DNA of 64,000 nucleotides from Favolaschia claudopus (Eukaryota; Basidiomycota; Agaricomycetes; Agaricales; Mycenaceae): NCBI GenBank assembly GCA_037176885.1, contig JAWWNJ010000011.1, forward strand, positions 62,001 to 126,000. The letters are read 5' to 3'. The translations under genes were made by a program, and so were the position numbers. This document shows positions 46,101 through 58,600 of the stretch, one piece after another (positions within the stretch are counted from its first letter, which is position 1; every line of letters starts with the position of its first letter). The notes beneath the pieces were generated by a model. The model saw nothing but the letters and a program-made list of their open reading frames with translations, was not told where the DNA came from and searched no databases.

Positions 46101-49100
46101 ATATTTAAACTAATTTTTCTGGATTCAGGTGTGCCTGTCAAATTTGAACAAACAGTGGCCAATGTTCTCAAGCAATTTCCTGATGCTGTCTTCATCGAAA
46201 TTGGACCCCATCCTGCATTATCCTCTTATATTTCAGGCATGGGAGCCAAGTCCGACCATGTATTGTGCCCAATGCGTCGTTCAAAGGGTCCAACACCAGC
46301 TGATGACTTCACCGAAATTGCCACTTTCCTTGCCTGCATTGGCAATCTTAGTTGTCTAGGATTGAACACAATTCATTTCCTTGCCATCAATTCCACCACG
46401 TCTCTTGACATCTCTTGCCCACTTCCGGCATATCCTTTTGCACCCAAGGCAGTTCCATTCTATGCTGAAGGCTCTCGGATGGCAGTTAAACAATACCGAA
46501 GCCGTAAAGGACCTCTAAATTTTGACTCGTTTGCCATCAATGCTCAGACTCATCCTGATCTTGCACAGCATGCTATGAAAGGAGAACCTGTTTTGCCTGC
46601 AACAGGTTTTTTGGAAATGGCAAGTGTCGCCTTCACATCTGATCAAATATCTGATCCAGATGTCTTTGGACAGATGTTCGAGGAGGGTGCTCGGACAATT
46701 TGGAATATTGAATTTCGTAGTGTTCTCCCACTGCTTCAAGAGAAAGTTTTATCAGTTCAAATCAAGACCAAAGATCAGCACTGGAGTATTGTATCCCATG
46801 GAACCAGTGACAATGTAGGCCAAGATTTTCCTCTGTTACTTTTTTCCCCCCCTGAAATCATTGTCAAGGAACGACTTCATGCCACTGGCTTCATGACATC
46901 AGAAGTCATGGATAGCGATCTCACCCCCCTTGACCTGTCTGCAATCCGTGCTCGTTGTACAACAACTGATATCACCAGTGAGTGTTTAAACCACATGAGG
47001 GAATCTTTTACTTTGAACTTTGGGATAGATCTGTATACAATCATCAAGTCCAATGCAGAGTTTGGTCCTTTGTTTCAGAGAATTGAGGCTTGTTATGAGG
47101 CAGAGCATGAGATTTTATTCAAAATCCGCGGCAACACCCCAGAGCTCAACGAGTGAGAATTTTTGTCTCAATATGATTTCACATTGAAGACTCATGCTGA
47201 ACTAGGCATCACAACTATCTTTGTCATCCAGCAGTTCTGGACTCCTCCTTTCATGGACTCCTTCATCCGATGTTCTCAGGCAATCCTGATCAAAATGTCT
47301 TTTTCTTGCCTTCACACATTGGCCATGTGATTCTTCATGACCAAGCAATGAATCAAGAAATGCCTGAAGTACTATTTTCATATGTTGTGCCACATGATTG
47401 GACTCCAGGTGTGTGATATGTTCAACCTTGTACTTCCTTCTTATAAAAGTCACCTAGAATCCTTTGCGTGTGATGCATTTGTTGTCAATGAGGATGGTGA
47501 ACATCTCGTAACCTTAATGAATGTTGTTCTGTGAGCATCATTTTATCTCTCTGTCAGAAATATTAACTCATGATATCAAGGTCAAAACATTGGGCTGGTG
47601 GGATTCCTACACACCCAAGTGTCAGCTATGAGCAAATATACCAGCCTTTGGGTTTTCCTGAGGTCAATATAGCTGCTAATACAAGACAAAAACCAAATGG
47701 TGATGCATCAGATGTGAGTATGTTGATATTCTTGTTATACCAATTCTTATGACAAGCAAGAACACTTGTGATCTCGAATTGTACACTCTTCAAAACCAGG
47801 GTTCCAATGGATTTATCACTCAGGTTGTAGCACCCAATGCGTTTAAGGTCTGTTTTTATGCTTAGACTTCAGATGTATGGGCATCTGAAGGCATTGGCTT
47901 AATCTAGACTCCACCATCAACCTTGTCTGAGCTGTCTATCTTGAGTGAAGTGTGGATACTAGTGCGCCAGATATTTGATCTGGCTGCTAGTTGTAAGAAG
48001 TGTGTTATCCGGGTATTGGACTTAGCTGACAGTAAGTTGAGGTTGAGCATATACCTAATGTGATCCTGTCCACTAACATCAGTTCTATAGCTACTGGATC
48101 ACTGCACACACAGCTCACAAGGATGGCAAAAACCTATCCAACGCTGAGGCTGGACTATACAGTTTCTGCTGAGTCCCTTGCCTCATCTGATATTCGGAGA
48201 TGTCTATTCAGTGTTGAGGCTGTCTCAAAACAGTCTGATCTTCTGCCCAGCACCTATGACATCATTATTGTTGCCCCTAAAATGCTTAGTTTGGAACCCA
48301 ACTTGGTGGTGGACAAAGTTCTAGATTCCTTGGACTGCCTCCTTGTTCCCGGAGGCTTCATGATTGTTCAAGCTGAAGCTATGGACAATGTGGCCTCCAA
48401 ATGGCCTGCTAGCCTTCTCAAAGCAAGGTTTCGGGAAATCCACCAGAGTAGAACATCAACCTTTTTGGCACAAAAATCATCAATTTCGCTTTTACCTGCA
48501 CAGTCAACATCTTCCATTGAAGGTCATCCACTGCCCATCATCTTCTCTTTTGAACAGCCACGTGCACTGGACTTGCAACACAATATACTTGCTGCAATGT
48601 CATCCGGTGACACTGACATTTGGATCGAAGCAACATTGGATACCTTTGATGGTGCAGCTGCTGTAGGGTTTGCTCGCTGTTTGATGCAGGAACTTGTTGC
48701 CATCAAGATTCATCTGGTTTTGTTCAATGCCAGTTGGCAATCCCATGATAGATCTTGTATTATTCAGGAACTCTCATTCATGCCACTTCCACTGGAGACA
48801 GAACTCATGATAGATCAGCTTGGTGTGGTTATGGTTCCTCGGTTTTGCTCGTATCCTCTATGTGCCCCAGATATCTTGAACGACCGGAAATACTGGGTGG
48901 TTCAATCAGCATCACATGTTGTTCAGCTGCCATTGCCTTCACCTGACTCCTCCCATCTCCTTGTGCAAATTTGCTCTCTATCTGAACCTCAAGGGGGGCT
49001 TCAGGGTATCATTGGAACTGTTGTCAACTCTCTCTCCTTGGAATGGCCAGCAGGCACTCGGATAGTGGCTGTGGTGCAATCTCCTGATTCCAACTTTGTC

Positions 49101-51771
49101 CTGGTTCACGAAGGCCAAGTCTCAGTAGTCCCAGAGGATGCAGATGAAAGTCAGTATGCGCACCTTGCTTTGGTGTTGATTATGGCTACCCTTGGGCTTC
49201 GCCTGCACTCTAAGCCTTCAAATATCTTGAAGAATATCCAGGCTGTTATTCTTCATACAGGAAAATTTGCAGCCTCTGTTGCACATGTTATTGAATGTCT
49301 CGGAGTCAAGACCATCCTCATCTCTCCTGTTCTTCCGCTTGCACTTCCTCAGCTTACACCTGGAGACGTTATAATTGGTGGCTCACCAATTGATTTTGCG
49401 GCTACGGTGACTCAAAGGAATTGTGTATCTATGTTCAATTGGGATCATCCCAACCAAGGTGCACTATCCAGCATAGCCCAGAATCCATGGTTGGTTGGAG
49501 TCACCATTGAAAGATACTTGCACCAAGCCCTGACAAGTATCTCCATTGATACTGATTCTCTGAGCACAGAGGATCTACTGCCAGAAATCTTCAATGTTAC
49601 TCAATCTTTAACTTTGGCGGACGATAAGTTCTACCTGATTCTAGGTGGAATTGGTTCCTTAGGATTACAGATAGCCATATGGATGTATCAGGTCAGTGTC
49701 TACATCTATTTTTTTTTTCTCACCTACATTGATTAACAGAAAGGTGCTCGGCATATTGCTCTTACATCCCGCACAGGGATTTCACGACTTTCTGGTCCAA
49801 AAAACAGATACCTACGCAATGCGGTTGAATGTCTCCAGGCTCTTCCAGGCCTGGAGCTTCGACTGGAGGCATGTGATGCAAGCTCTGTGGATGCTCTCAC
49901 CCACTTGATCAGCTCTTTTGATTGTCCTCTTGCTGGGTGTATTTTGAGTGCACTTGCACTCTCCGACAGATTGTTCATGAAGCAAGATGCTGATAGCTTC
50001 TCAATTCCATTCAAACCCAAGACTGTTGCCTATTTTGCTCTTGAACAGGTTGTTGCTCTGGACGAACTTGACTTTCTGATTGCCATCTCTTCAATTGCAA
50101 GCTTTGGTGTTGCAGGTCAAAGCAACTACGCTGCGTGAGTCGGGCTACTTTACTTTGTGATAAGATTCATGATCTATCAACAGTGCTAATACTGCAATTC
50201 ATTATCTCACTGCACGGTACTCCAATGCCTGGGCATTTGTTTCTCCTGCCATTGTGGACTCTGGTGTGGGATTTGAGGTATTCACTACTCCAGATCACTC
50301 TCAGACGGAGATATGGCAAGCCACTGCTCTAAGCTGCTATGGTTTGTTTATTGTGATTGCTTTCTGAGTTGGATTCTGACCTAAATATTGAATTACTAGA
50401 AATCTGTCTCTGTCTTGAGGATGGGTTGTTGCGAATGCACAATGGCCAGCGGATTTCCCTTTACATTCCTGATTTACATTGGAATTCAATCCAGACACTG
50501 ATGACCAACCCACCTTCTTTATATGCTCACCTGGTGAAGATTAATTCCTCTCAACACAAATCAGAGGTAGAGGATCCCTACGAGGTTCTTCAAGAGCTCA
50601 CATTAAAGTTCATTGATGTGTCATCTGATGACTTTGCACATAATGTTCCTTTGACTTCTTATGGGTGAGATTGTCTTTCGAAGTGACTCATGTTATGGGT
50701 CTCCTAACTGTACATCAAAGGCTCGACTCACTTGCAGCTGCAAAATTATCGACGGCTCTGCGACCGTATATGGCAGTTACACAGATTCAGCTCCTAGGTG
50801 ACATCAGCCTAGAGGACCTTGTTTTGAAAATGCAGCAGACAGAGCAAACTTCTATAGTGGAAGAAGATACATCCCCATTGGCAGAGAAACCCTTTGCATG
50901 GGATGCATTCAACCAACCCGGACAGGCTTTGGTGAAGCTCATCGTTGGCAGTGGCACTCCATTGATCATGATCCATGGTGGTGCCGGTGATATAGCTGCT
51001 TTCCGAGCAATTCAAGAACAATTCACTACACCCCTTTGGGCACTTCAGCCCACTCCAGAAACCCCACTTGATTCTGTTGAGAGTATAGCCCAGTTTTACT
51101 TCAGCAAGATCAAGGAGGCACGTCCAGCTGGCCCTTACAGAATTGGTGCATTCTCTGCATCAAGCTTGCTTGCTATTCGCCTGGTGCAACTCCTAGAAAT
51201 GGCTGATGAAGTCGTTCAGTTCACCTTCGCGGACCATTTCCCCATGATCTTTGCCTGTCAGGGATCAAGTGAAAAAGCAAATAATTCAGATGATCTGTTC
51301 GCCGTTGGAGTAGCGGCCAGTGTTCATGGAATTGCAAACTGTTGCAGGCAAGATGCTTTGCCTGCCCGCCGTGTTTATGGCGAGAATGTCATTGCTGCTT
51401 CAAAGGGTCTTGATTGTCCCACCAATGCTCAAACCTCATGGGAATGGATTCAGAATCTCACCCCTCTCAATATGAAACAGCTCATTGATTTCACTGGTGG
51501 TACAACAATTTGGGATTCTACCCCTGCTTTTACTCGTGGAGCAATCATGCAACAAAGCATCACCACTGAACTTGCCAAAATCCATGCCCCAATCAATGTT
51601 TTCATCGCTAAATCTGGGATTCGAATTGTCATGTCAGATGAATGGAGTGATATGGGAGTGTCACTTACCCAACAAGATATCCAGGTGGTATATTTTGATG
51701 CAGGGCACTTTGATATCTTTGAAAAGGCCGACTTTTCACGTGCCTTGGAATTTGATTGGGCGAAGGTGTAG
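43141..51771 (+). CDS. Iterative type I polyketide synthase PKS-B ending in a hydrolase domain
   Basis: ATG 43141 (MPSSPQNIKPVAV, intron, VGISGEFPSGTH). Domains and evidence: KS with DTACSSS (about 43.83 kb), ECHATGT and [10 protein letters not shown] with [14 protein letters not shown] (about 45.58 kb); DH with HAMKGEPVLPATGF (about 46.57 kb) and DSSFHG (about 47.24 kb); an MT-like region without a SAM motif (47.9-48.4 kb); an ER-like region that lacks the usual nucleotide loop; KR with GGIGSLG, SSIASF and QSNYAA (about 50.12 kb); ACP with LTSYG|LDSLAA (about 50.73 kb); and an alpha/beta-hydrolase with [15 protein letters not shown] and DAGHFDIF, stopping at AKV. More than 15 short introns. 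With KR and DH complete and ER and MT degenerate, the expected product is a polyene released by the hydrolase. It is a close paralog of PKS-A in inverted orientation, lacks that gene's C-terminal methyltransferase, and shows neither of its frameshifts. Confidence 0.9.
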
Positions 51772-52119
51772 AAAAAGCAGGTGGTTTGAGCTTGGAATAG
51801 GAGTAAGGTGATTGATTCCCTTGCAAACCAGTAAAGTACAGGGCTGTAGCTACTGAGTATTTATACCTGCTACGAATATTAGTAATACTACATGTAGCTG
51901 AGTAAATTAGCAAGTCGAGGAAAGGGTTAGGGTAGGGTTAACCTGTATCTTGTTTGAAACAGGGAAGGCAGCATGATTCACTTGTATTTATAGAATAGAT
52001 AGATGAATAGATTTTCTATAGTTGTTAATGGTAATCATTAGATCTCACAATTAGACTTCCGCTGCTTTGATTCCAAACTTGAAGCCCGTTGAGCTGCAAG
52101 TTGAGCAAAGAACGATCTC
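51772..52119. other. 3' flank of PKS-B
   Basis: About 350 bp, A/T-rich; presumably the PKS-B 3' untranslated region. No trace of a methyltransferase domain like the one that follows the hydrolase in PKS-A. Confidence 0.5.
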
Positions 52120-52127
52120 GTTTCGAG

Positions 52128-52752
52128 TAGTGATGGGAAAGTTCAGTTCAGGTTACTTTGCCTCGAATGCTGAACCTGAACACAGTACCGTGTTCGGCCA
52201 ATCACTGAACCTGAACCTGAACTCAATGTTCAGTGTTCAGGTTCGGTTCGATGTTCGAATGTAGGCAGGCTGGTCACGAGCCTAGTTCGAATGAGTCCAA
52301 ACCTTTTTGTTATCGGCCATCTCGGATAGTCAATTTGTTTACTGGGAGTGATAACTGACTTCTCTTCCTGGCATTGAGATTGAGGTGTAGGTGATTTCAA
52401 CCGGGATTGGACTTCAAAAGAATCACAAAGATGAAGAAATTGACTGACCTCATCATTTCCAGGGGTTAACCCGAGTCGGCATAATGGCATTTTGATGCTG
52501 CAATTTAAACAGTGATCCATGGACAGCCGAACATGTCGGTAACCATCTCCGATGTTCCGGCACACATCTTACATGTTCCGCATGTGATTTGGTGAAAAAA
52601 ACGGCCAAAATCACTCACTTCAACAGGTTTTCACGTTCGGTGCTCGAACGCAACATATTGTGTTTGATCGCGGAACTGAACGCTGAACGCGCGTCTGGTT
52701 CAGTTCGGTTCGGTGTTTGGCCCGATTTCCAAACTGAACTTTCCACTGAGTA
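52128..52752. mobile_element. 625 bp hAT-like miniature element with 8 bp target duplication
   Basis: The ends are inverted repeats, identical at 17 of 21 positions: TAGTGATGGGAAAGTTCAG on the left and TACTCAGTGGAAAGTTCAG read inward from the right. They are flanked by GTTTCGAG (52120-52127) and ATTTCGAG (52753-52760), matching at seven of eight bases, which is the target-duplication length of hAT elements. Both terminal thirds are filled with GTTCAG/CTGAAC words in subterminal arrays. No coding capacity, so it would depend on a transposase made elsewhere. Confidence 0.7.
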
Positions 52753-53112
52753 ATTTCGAGCTGAAATTTGAGTCGAGTGACCGGAGCTTCAAGTACCAAT
52801 TCAGCTGGAAACTGCGGTGAGAAGATAGAACCAGGGCATCTCTCCAAGGTTTCTGCGAGGAATTTAAGTATGTTGAGATTTGAGCCAAAACAGAAAGCAG
52901 TGTTGTGATGTATTCCTTTGTTTACAACGTTACCCGGTTGGGACTTGGCTTTACTCTTCCTGGAAGCACCCGACTCACTCTCGTCTCAACCGACTTCGAA
53001 ACATCCCGTCCTGTCCTGCGAGACTGCGTGCCATGCCGACAATTTCTCTACCCCAACACCCCTCCCACCGCTGTGGAAGTTGAGCTTGAGCGCGTCCCAA
53101 AAACCTTCGCAC

Positions 53113-53734
53113 TTATTTCTGCGCCAACTTTGAGATCCATCGTCCAACCGGCCGACTCGTGAGAAGGAGATGATTGAGAGCGACGCGCGCGGCGACTCGA
53201 AAAAAATGAGGGAGGAGGCCATAAGGTGGGTATAAACAGTTTCTTGCTATTGCAGCCACCCTGACTCTTATCCCTACTGAAACGCGCGAGATGAGTGCGT
53301 GAGTGAAGTGGGAAATCCATCCACAAATCAAACAACACAACCCAAACAAAGGTGATGCGCGCGCAAGTACGGGGCTCCATGCAAAGTATATGCATGTGGC
53401 AATCAAGACCATCGTCGGGAGGGAAAGAATAATATAAATATGGCGGAAAAAGGGAAAAGAAGGATGATAATGTTGTGCACTCGCCAGCGAGCGCGTAGTC
53501 GTCTCGTCCAAAGAAATCCCTTCCCACCACCGTATGAACCGACTCAAATCCAAACTCGTCAACCTCGACACAACCTCCTCCAAACCAAACCAAGACCATA
53601 ACCAAAATCCAACCAAAATATCTTCCTCAACCAACCAAGAGACCAAACCGAATAAAACCAGCAAGACCAAGATTATATTGAACAGATAGGACGCTCCTGC
53701 TTCGGATTTGCGCGCAACAGCGACCAAATGATCC
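53113..53734 (-). CDS. Possible membrane protein, unidentified
   Basis: A 207-codon frame starting MDHLVAVARK with two or three hydrophobic segments (LFNIILVLLVLFGLV, IYIILSLPTMVLIATCIYF, LFGLCCLICGWI). No family recognised. Its ATG lies only a few bases outside the left terminus of the neighbouring transposon. A competing plus-strand frame (52905-53162) and an alternative minus-strand frame overlap it, so it may be spurious. Confidence 0.25.
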
Positions 53735-53737
53735 ATA

Positions 53738-53750
53738 CACCACCAAACCC
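53738..53750 (+). repeat. Left terminal inverted repeat of the two-gene transposon
   Basis: CACCACCAAACCC, preceded by TA; pairs with 59961-59972. Confidence 0.6.
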
Positions 53751-54091
53751 CAGCGATGTCAGGACGATGTCAGTGATATACTTCAATTGACATCTCCTCA
53801 CGACTTCCTTTCATAGTCAGTTGTACATCGTATCTGTATCCATTCAGCCTATCAATCCGATGTCTTTCTGACACCTGCATTCAAAACGACGTCGGTTAGC
53901 GACCTCCAAGCGACATCAGGACTGTGCGGTGCATGAAGCAGATCCAGAGAAAATCCGTATATAAAGTTTTGCTATTTGGACTTAGAATCGAGTCGGCTGA
54001 GATGTGTTTCACGCATCGATGAGATATAGAGAATAAAAATTCGTACAGAATCAGCGTGGAACAATGTTTACAGGGATATATACACATCAGC

Positions 54092-55566
54092 CTACTGGTC
54101 ATCATCGTTGTCGTCGCCGTCCGTGCGGCCCGATTCATGACCGCCACCATTGCCACTGCCACCCTCGTTGCTTTCCTCGCCACCTCCTGAACCACTGGGC
54201 TCCGGTTCCTCCTCCTCGGGTTCTGCTGCCCGCTTCCTCTTTCGGTTCTTCGTATTCTTGGCTTTCTTCCCCAGGGTTTGGACCTTGGAAGCAGCGCTCG
54301 ACAGTGCCTTGAGACGCTTTGCACAGTCTGCAGTAAATGGGTCGCTCTTGGGGCAGTGTGAAGTCTTCGTGGGATCGCCGAAGAGTGCAACGTCTTCGTC
54401 ATAGCCACACCGTAGCGACCTATATGCAGATAAATGCACCCGAAACAGAGAAAGATTCAAAAATGACGCACTCTAAATGTTCCTCGGCTGAAACCTTATG
54501 AAGGTCCTCAAGTTCAGAGTCGACTTCACCCCAAAACCTGGAGATTGAATGGTTAAACAGGCGGATGTGCCGCCGCTAAATGATAAACCATTAAATAAGA
54601 TTGTGGCGTTGTTTGAAAAAGAACTCACAATAAAGGCGAGGCGATAATATAACCCGAGCGTCGCATTGACCCAAGGTGCGTGTTCAAGAAGTTGTTCCGC
54701 AAGATTGGCAATATTTCGAGTCTCAGCGTCCTTGAGCGAGTCGGTGATCTAAAAGATATTGTCGACATCTCAACAGATTGAACAGGAAAATGATAAGACA
54801 CACCTCCTTCTTCATTTGGCTGCGGAACAGACTCAGCTCGCGGGCGACAAACTTGATGAGGTCAGAAGCTTCGTCGCTGTCAGCAGCGGGAAGTTCCTTG
54901 ACTTTATGTGTTCGCATTGTTGCCTGGATCAATCAGTGTTACAACAGGCAAACATAAAATAGAAGCACACGAACAATAATCTGGGCCTCGACATTCCCCG
55001 CGTAATACTTGATGTTGGGGAGGAGAAGCATCGTCCAAATGTGGTCGCGTATAATTTTCTGCAAGAGGGGAGGTTCAATGCCCATCGAGCAAGGCGGCAA
55101 ACCGTCGACTTACAGCAAGTTCCTTTGATGGCTTCCAATCCTTCAGACGTTCTTCAGTTGTGTTCAGAAGCAGTTCCTTGGTGTGCAAAAGGTGGAAAAC
55201 GTGGAGAGCATCACGCTCCTGTTGATTGGTGGTCTATGCGATGTTATGAGGTGTAAAGAATACGGTGGCAAAGACTCAAACCTGAATATATTGCATGAAC
55301 TCGGCACGCGTGTCTTCACTGACTTTAACCCTTTTGAGGAGGCGCTCCCCGAAGTTTTGAAGTCGCTCGGTATCCCCAATGACACTGGACAGCAAGAGGG
55401 ATGAAGGAGGAGGCATGAAATGGTTTGGTGTAGAGGTGGCAGAGCCGGTGTTAATAGGCAGGAAGGGCGAGGGACTCGATGGTGGATTCGACCGGTCATC
55501 TGCAGGGGTCGAGGGCGGAGGCTGAGTGGCTCGAAGACGTCGAGACATTTCAAGAAGCGAAGTCAT
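54092..55566 (-). CDS. Accessory protein of the two-gene transposon, unidentified
   Basis: A gene of about six exons. ATG 55566 (MTSLLEMSRRL) opens a Ser/Pro-rich N-terminus, then a helical part: RLQNFGERLLKRVKVSEDTR, NQQERDALHVFHLLHTKEL, IIRDHIWTMLLLPNIKYYAG, ELSLFRSQMKKE, WVNATLGLYYRLAF and RFWGEVDSELE. The last exon (54092-54460) has a basic KKAKNTKNRKRKR cluster, likely a nuclear signal, and an acidic Gly/Glu/Asp tail. I do not recognise a family with known activity. It lies head to head with the transposase-like gene inside the same terminal repeats, so it is probably a second protein of the element, perhaps DNA-binding; this is inference from position only. All exon joins seen use GT-AG and keep the frame. 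Confidence 0.6.
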
Positions 55567-55671
55567 GATGGTGGAAAAGACAGAGAAACGATGTTTGTTT
55601 GGTGGCTCGACGCACTTTATAAACTTTGATCAACTTCCCAATAAGGCAAACAAGCAAAACTCCCTTGAATT
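55567..55671. promoter_or_regulatory. Bidirectional promoter between the two transposon genes
   Basis: Only 105 bases separate the two start codons. A TTTATAAA box sits near 55615, about 55 bases before the plus-strand start and also about 50 bases from the minus-strand start. Confidence 0.5.
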
Positions 55672-58600
55672 ATGGCGCCGCACGCATGGACCCCACCCGC
55701 AGGTAATCAGTGGTTAACGAGGGAAGGATGTGTGCTAACCACCAATAAACAGACATTTTACCCTTTCTTGAATATTCGAGCGACAGGAAGCGTGTTCGCT
55801 GCAAAGTCTGTCATGGAGAAGGAATTGCGGTGGCAGCGTCAGATTACATCCTTGCGAAGAGCCTAAAAGCGCACCTCAGCTCTCCGACACATGTGGCATG
55901 CAATGCAAATCGTTGTGAACGCGAAATCATCCGGGCTCGAGAGCTGGAGGAAATGTCAGCAGCTCATACGGCCAATGGAATCATGAAGTACCCCAATGCT
56001 ATCGGCACCGTCATTCCCTCTCGTGTTCCGGGCATGTTCAATAGCGCAGTGCCAATGGAAACTGACGATCCTTACGTCGAAACTGATCATTCTGTGCTCT
56101 TGGGGCAATTGGGCCAAAACGACACACCTGAAGCCGTCTCCACTCCGGCAGACACTCGCTCGTTCCTGCAGGAAGAATTTCAGCGTATGCTCGAAGAGGC
56201 ACAGCGAGAAGATCTCTTTGGCGAGGAGGAAGAAGAACCCTTCATTGGGGATGACTTACCCAAAGATTTTGATGAGGAGGAAGAAGACGATCCTGAATGC
56301 TGGGATCCTTCACTTCTTGAGCCTTCAGAATATCACCCTTATCCAAGTAAAACTGTAAGTTGAACAGACCAAATTCATCGAGGCATGAAAACTGACGACA
56401 TGACTCACACAGGCAATGTTATTGGATGTCATGGACAACCTCCCTCGATGCCGATTTTCGAGTGCTCAAATGTCCTTGGTGATACATTTTGCAAAACAGC
56501 TCGGTGCACCGAATGTTCCGTCGCTGAAGTCCTTCCGAAAGCTTCAGAAGAATCTTCAGTCAATGTGCGGAAACGAGCCAACAAAGGTGGTCTCATACCT
56601 CGAGAACATCTTCTACGTGAATGATATTCGCGGGAGTATTGCGCGCGACTTTGAAAACCCGCTTGTCGCACCCCACATGCATTTCTACCCCGAGGAAACT
56701 GATGGTCCGATATCAGAAACATATCAGGCAGAGCGCTGGATGGAATACACACCTGCGCAGTTGACTCCGATGTTTTCAAAAGGAGTCAAACGCTTCTGGA
56801 TCGAGGAAGTAGCTCAGCTTCGAGATGGGACCTTTGTCATTCCTCACACCTGGATCACTCGACATAACCGCCTCACTTCTGATGTACATGTTGTTGCTCC
56901 ACGCGCGGACGGCCTGTGGCACATACTGGGGAGCAAAACAATTAACGCGGACGACCTCGAACTCGACTATAACGACATTATAGCTCACTTCGGCAATCTG
57001 ACCTGGGTCGCTGGCTCGGAAGTTGCATCAATGCCAAACGAGATGCGCAAGCTCGTGAATGACGACGAAGACCTTTTCGTTGTAATGGTTTCTCCGTGGG
57101 CTGACGACGTATCTGGCAACAAGTCCAAGCAGTATAACAAGCACATGAACATGTATACTGCAAACGGCTGCTTACCTGGTCGTATGCTTCAGCAGGAGTA
57201 CCATGTTCATTATGTCTCAACCTCACCTCATGCCTCCTCCGCCGAACAATTCGCTGCGTTCCGAGACCACGTCAAGGACACGGAGACAAATCCGGTTCGG
57301 TGTTATAACGCCGCGACAGGCCGCATCTGTCGATTCATAATCCGTGCCCCAGGCCTTCCCGCCGACAATCCTCAGCAGTCGGAGGAAGCATGCCATATGG
57401 GGAGCAATGCGAACTTCCCCTGTCGAAAATGTAAGTGGGGAGGGACGAAGCTCGAAAAGGAGTCAAACGAGATATATCACGAATGTCATTTTGCGGGAGT
57501 GGCAAGGGACGCAGAGGAGATTCGAGAAAGCTTGAGAAAACAGCTTCGTTTCTCTATGCTTGGAAATCACAAAGCTATAACAGACCATCAGCGATCAACG
57601 GGAACGAAGGACAAAATCACCCAACATTGGATCGACATCTTACTGGAGAAAGCCAAGGCCATGAAATTGGCCAATTCTGCACGCAGTGACGAGGAAATTG
57701 CTAACGAGCTTGAAGAGTGGCTCAAATCGCAACCCGGAGACAAAATGAACCCATTGCTTGAGGTCCTCGGGCTGGATCCATCGCAGGACACGCCTGTTGA
57801 GCTTCTGCATACGATTCTATTGGGTGTCATCAAATATATTTGGCATCTTCTCAACACAAGTCAATGGTCAGATGAAGACCGTCTCTTACTGGCTGCTCGA
57901 CTACAATCCACGGATTTGTCCGGTTTAACTGTTCCCGCGGTAAGCAAATCTTGTACAAGAAGAGAAGCGAGACTCACGTTTCAACAGTTACGCGCCTGGT
58001 ATATGATGCAATACAAAAACAATCTGATTGGGAAACACTTCAAGACACTGATGCAAATTCTCCCCTTCCATGTCCATGACATATCGACTTCCGAACAGTT
58101 TGCACTGATCAAGGCTGCCGGAGAGCTTGGAGCGCGGCTCTGGGTGCCCGAGATTGATAACATGGATGAATACTTGGCCGATTTGAAGATTGCAATCGCC
58201 AATCTTCTGGACGCCTTCGACCGGGTTGATCCACTTCGTATTCTTCTCAAGATCAAACTCCATCTGCTGGCGCACATACCGAACGACATACGGCGCTTTG
58301 GACCGTTAATTCGATGGGCGACCGAAATTTACGAAGCTTACAATGGTGTTTTCCGCCTCAACTCGATTTTTAGCAATCGGATAGCGCCAAGCCGAGACAT
58401 CTCGTCGAAGTTCGCTTCAATGGATCGTGTGAAGCATATTCTTTCTGGGGGCTATTGGCTGGATTCACGGTCTAAGGGCTGGATTCAGGCAGGCAGAGGA
58501 GTACGGCAAGTATTACTCGCCGACCCGATATTCCAGCGTCATTTGGGCTGGGTCCGTCCAGCGAAGATAGAGCCCGGTGTCGTCAAGCCCATGCCATTGA

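Noticed and set aside
52905..53162. 85-codon plus-strand frame ending IVQPADS
   Set aside because: Looks protein-like but is short, overlaps a minus-strand frame and lies between two mobile elements; no family recognised.
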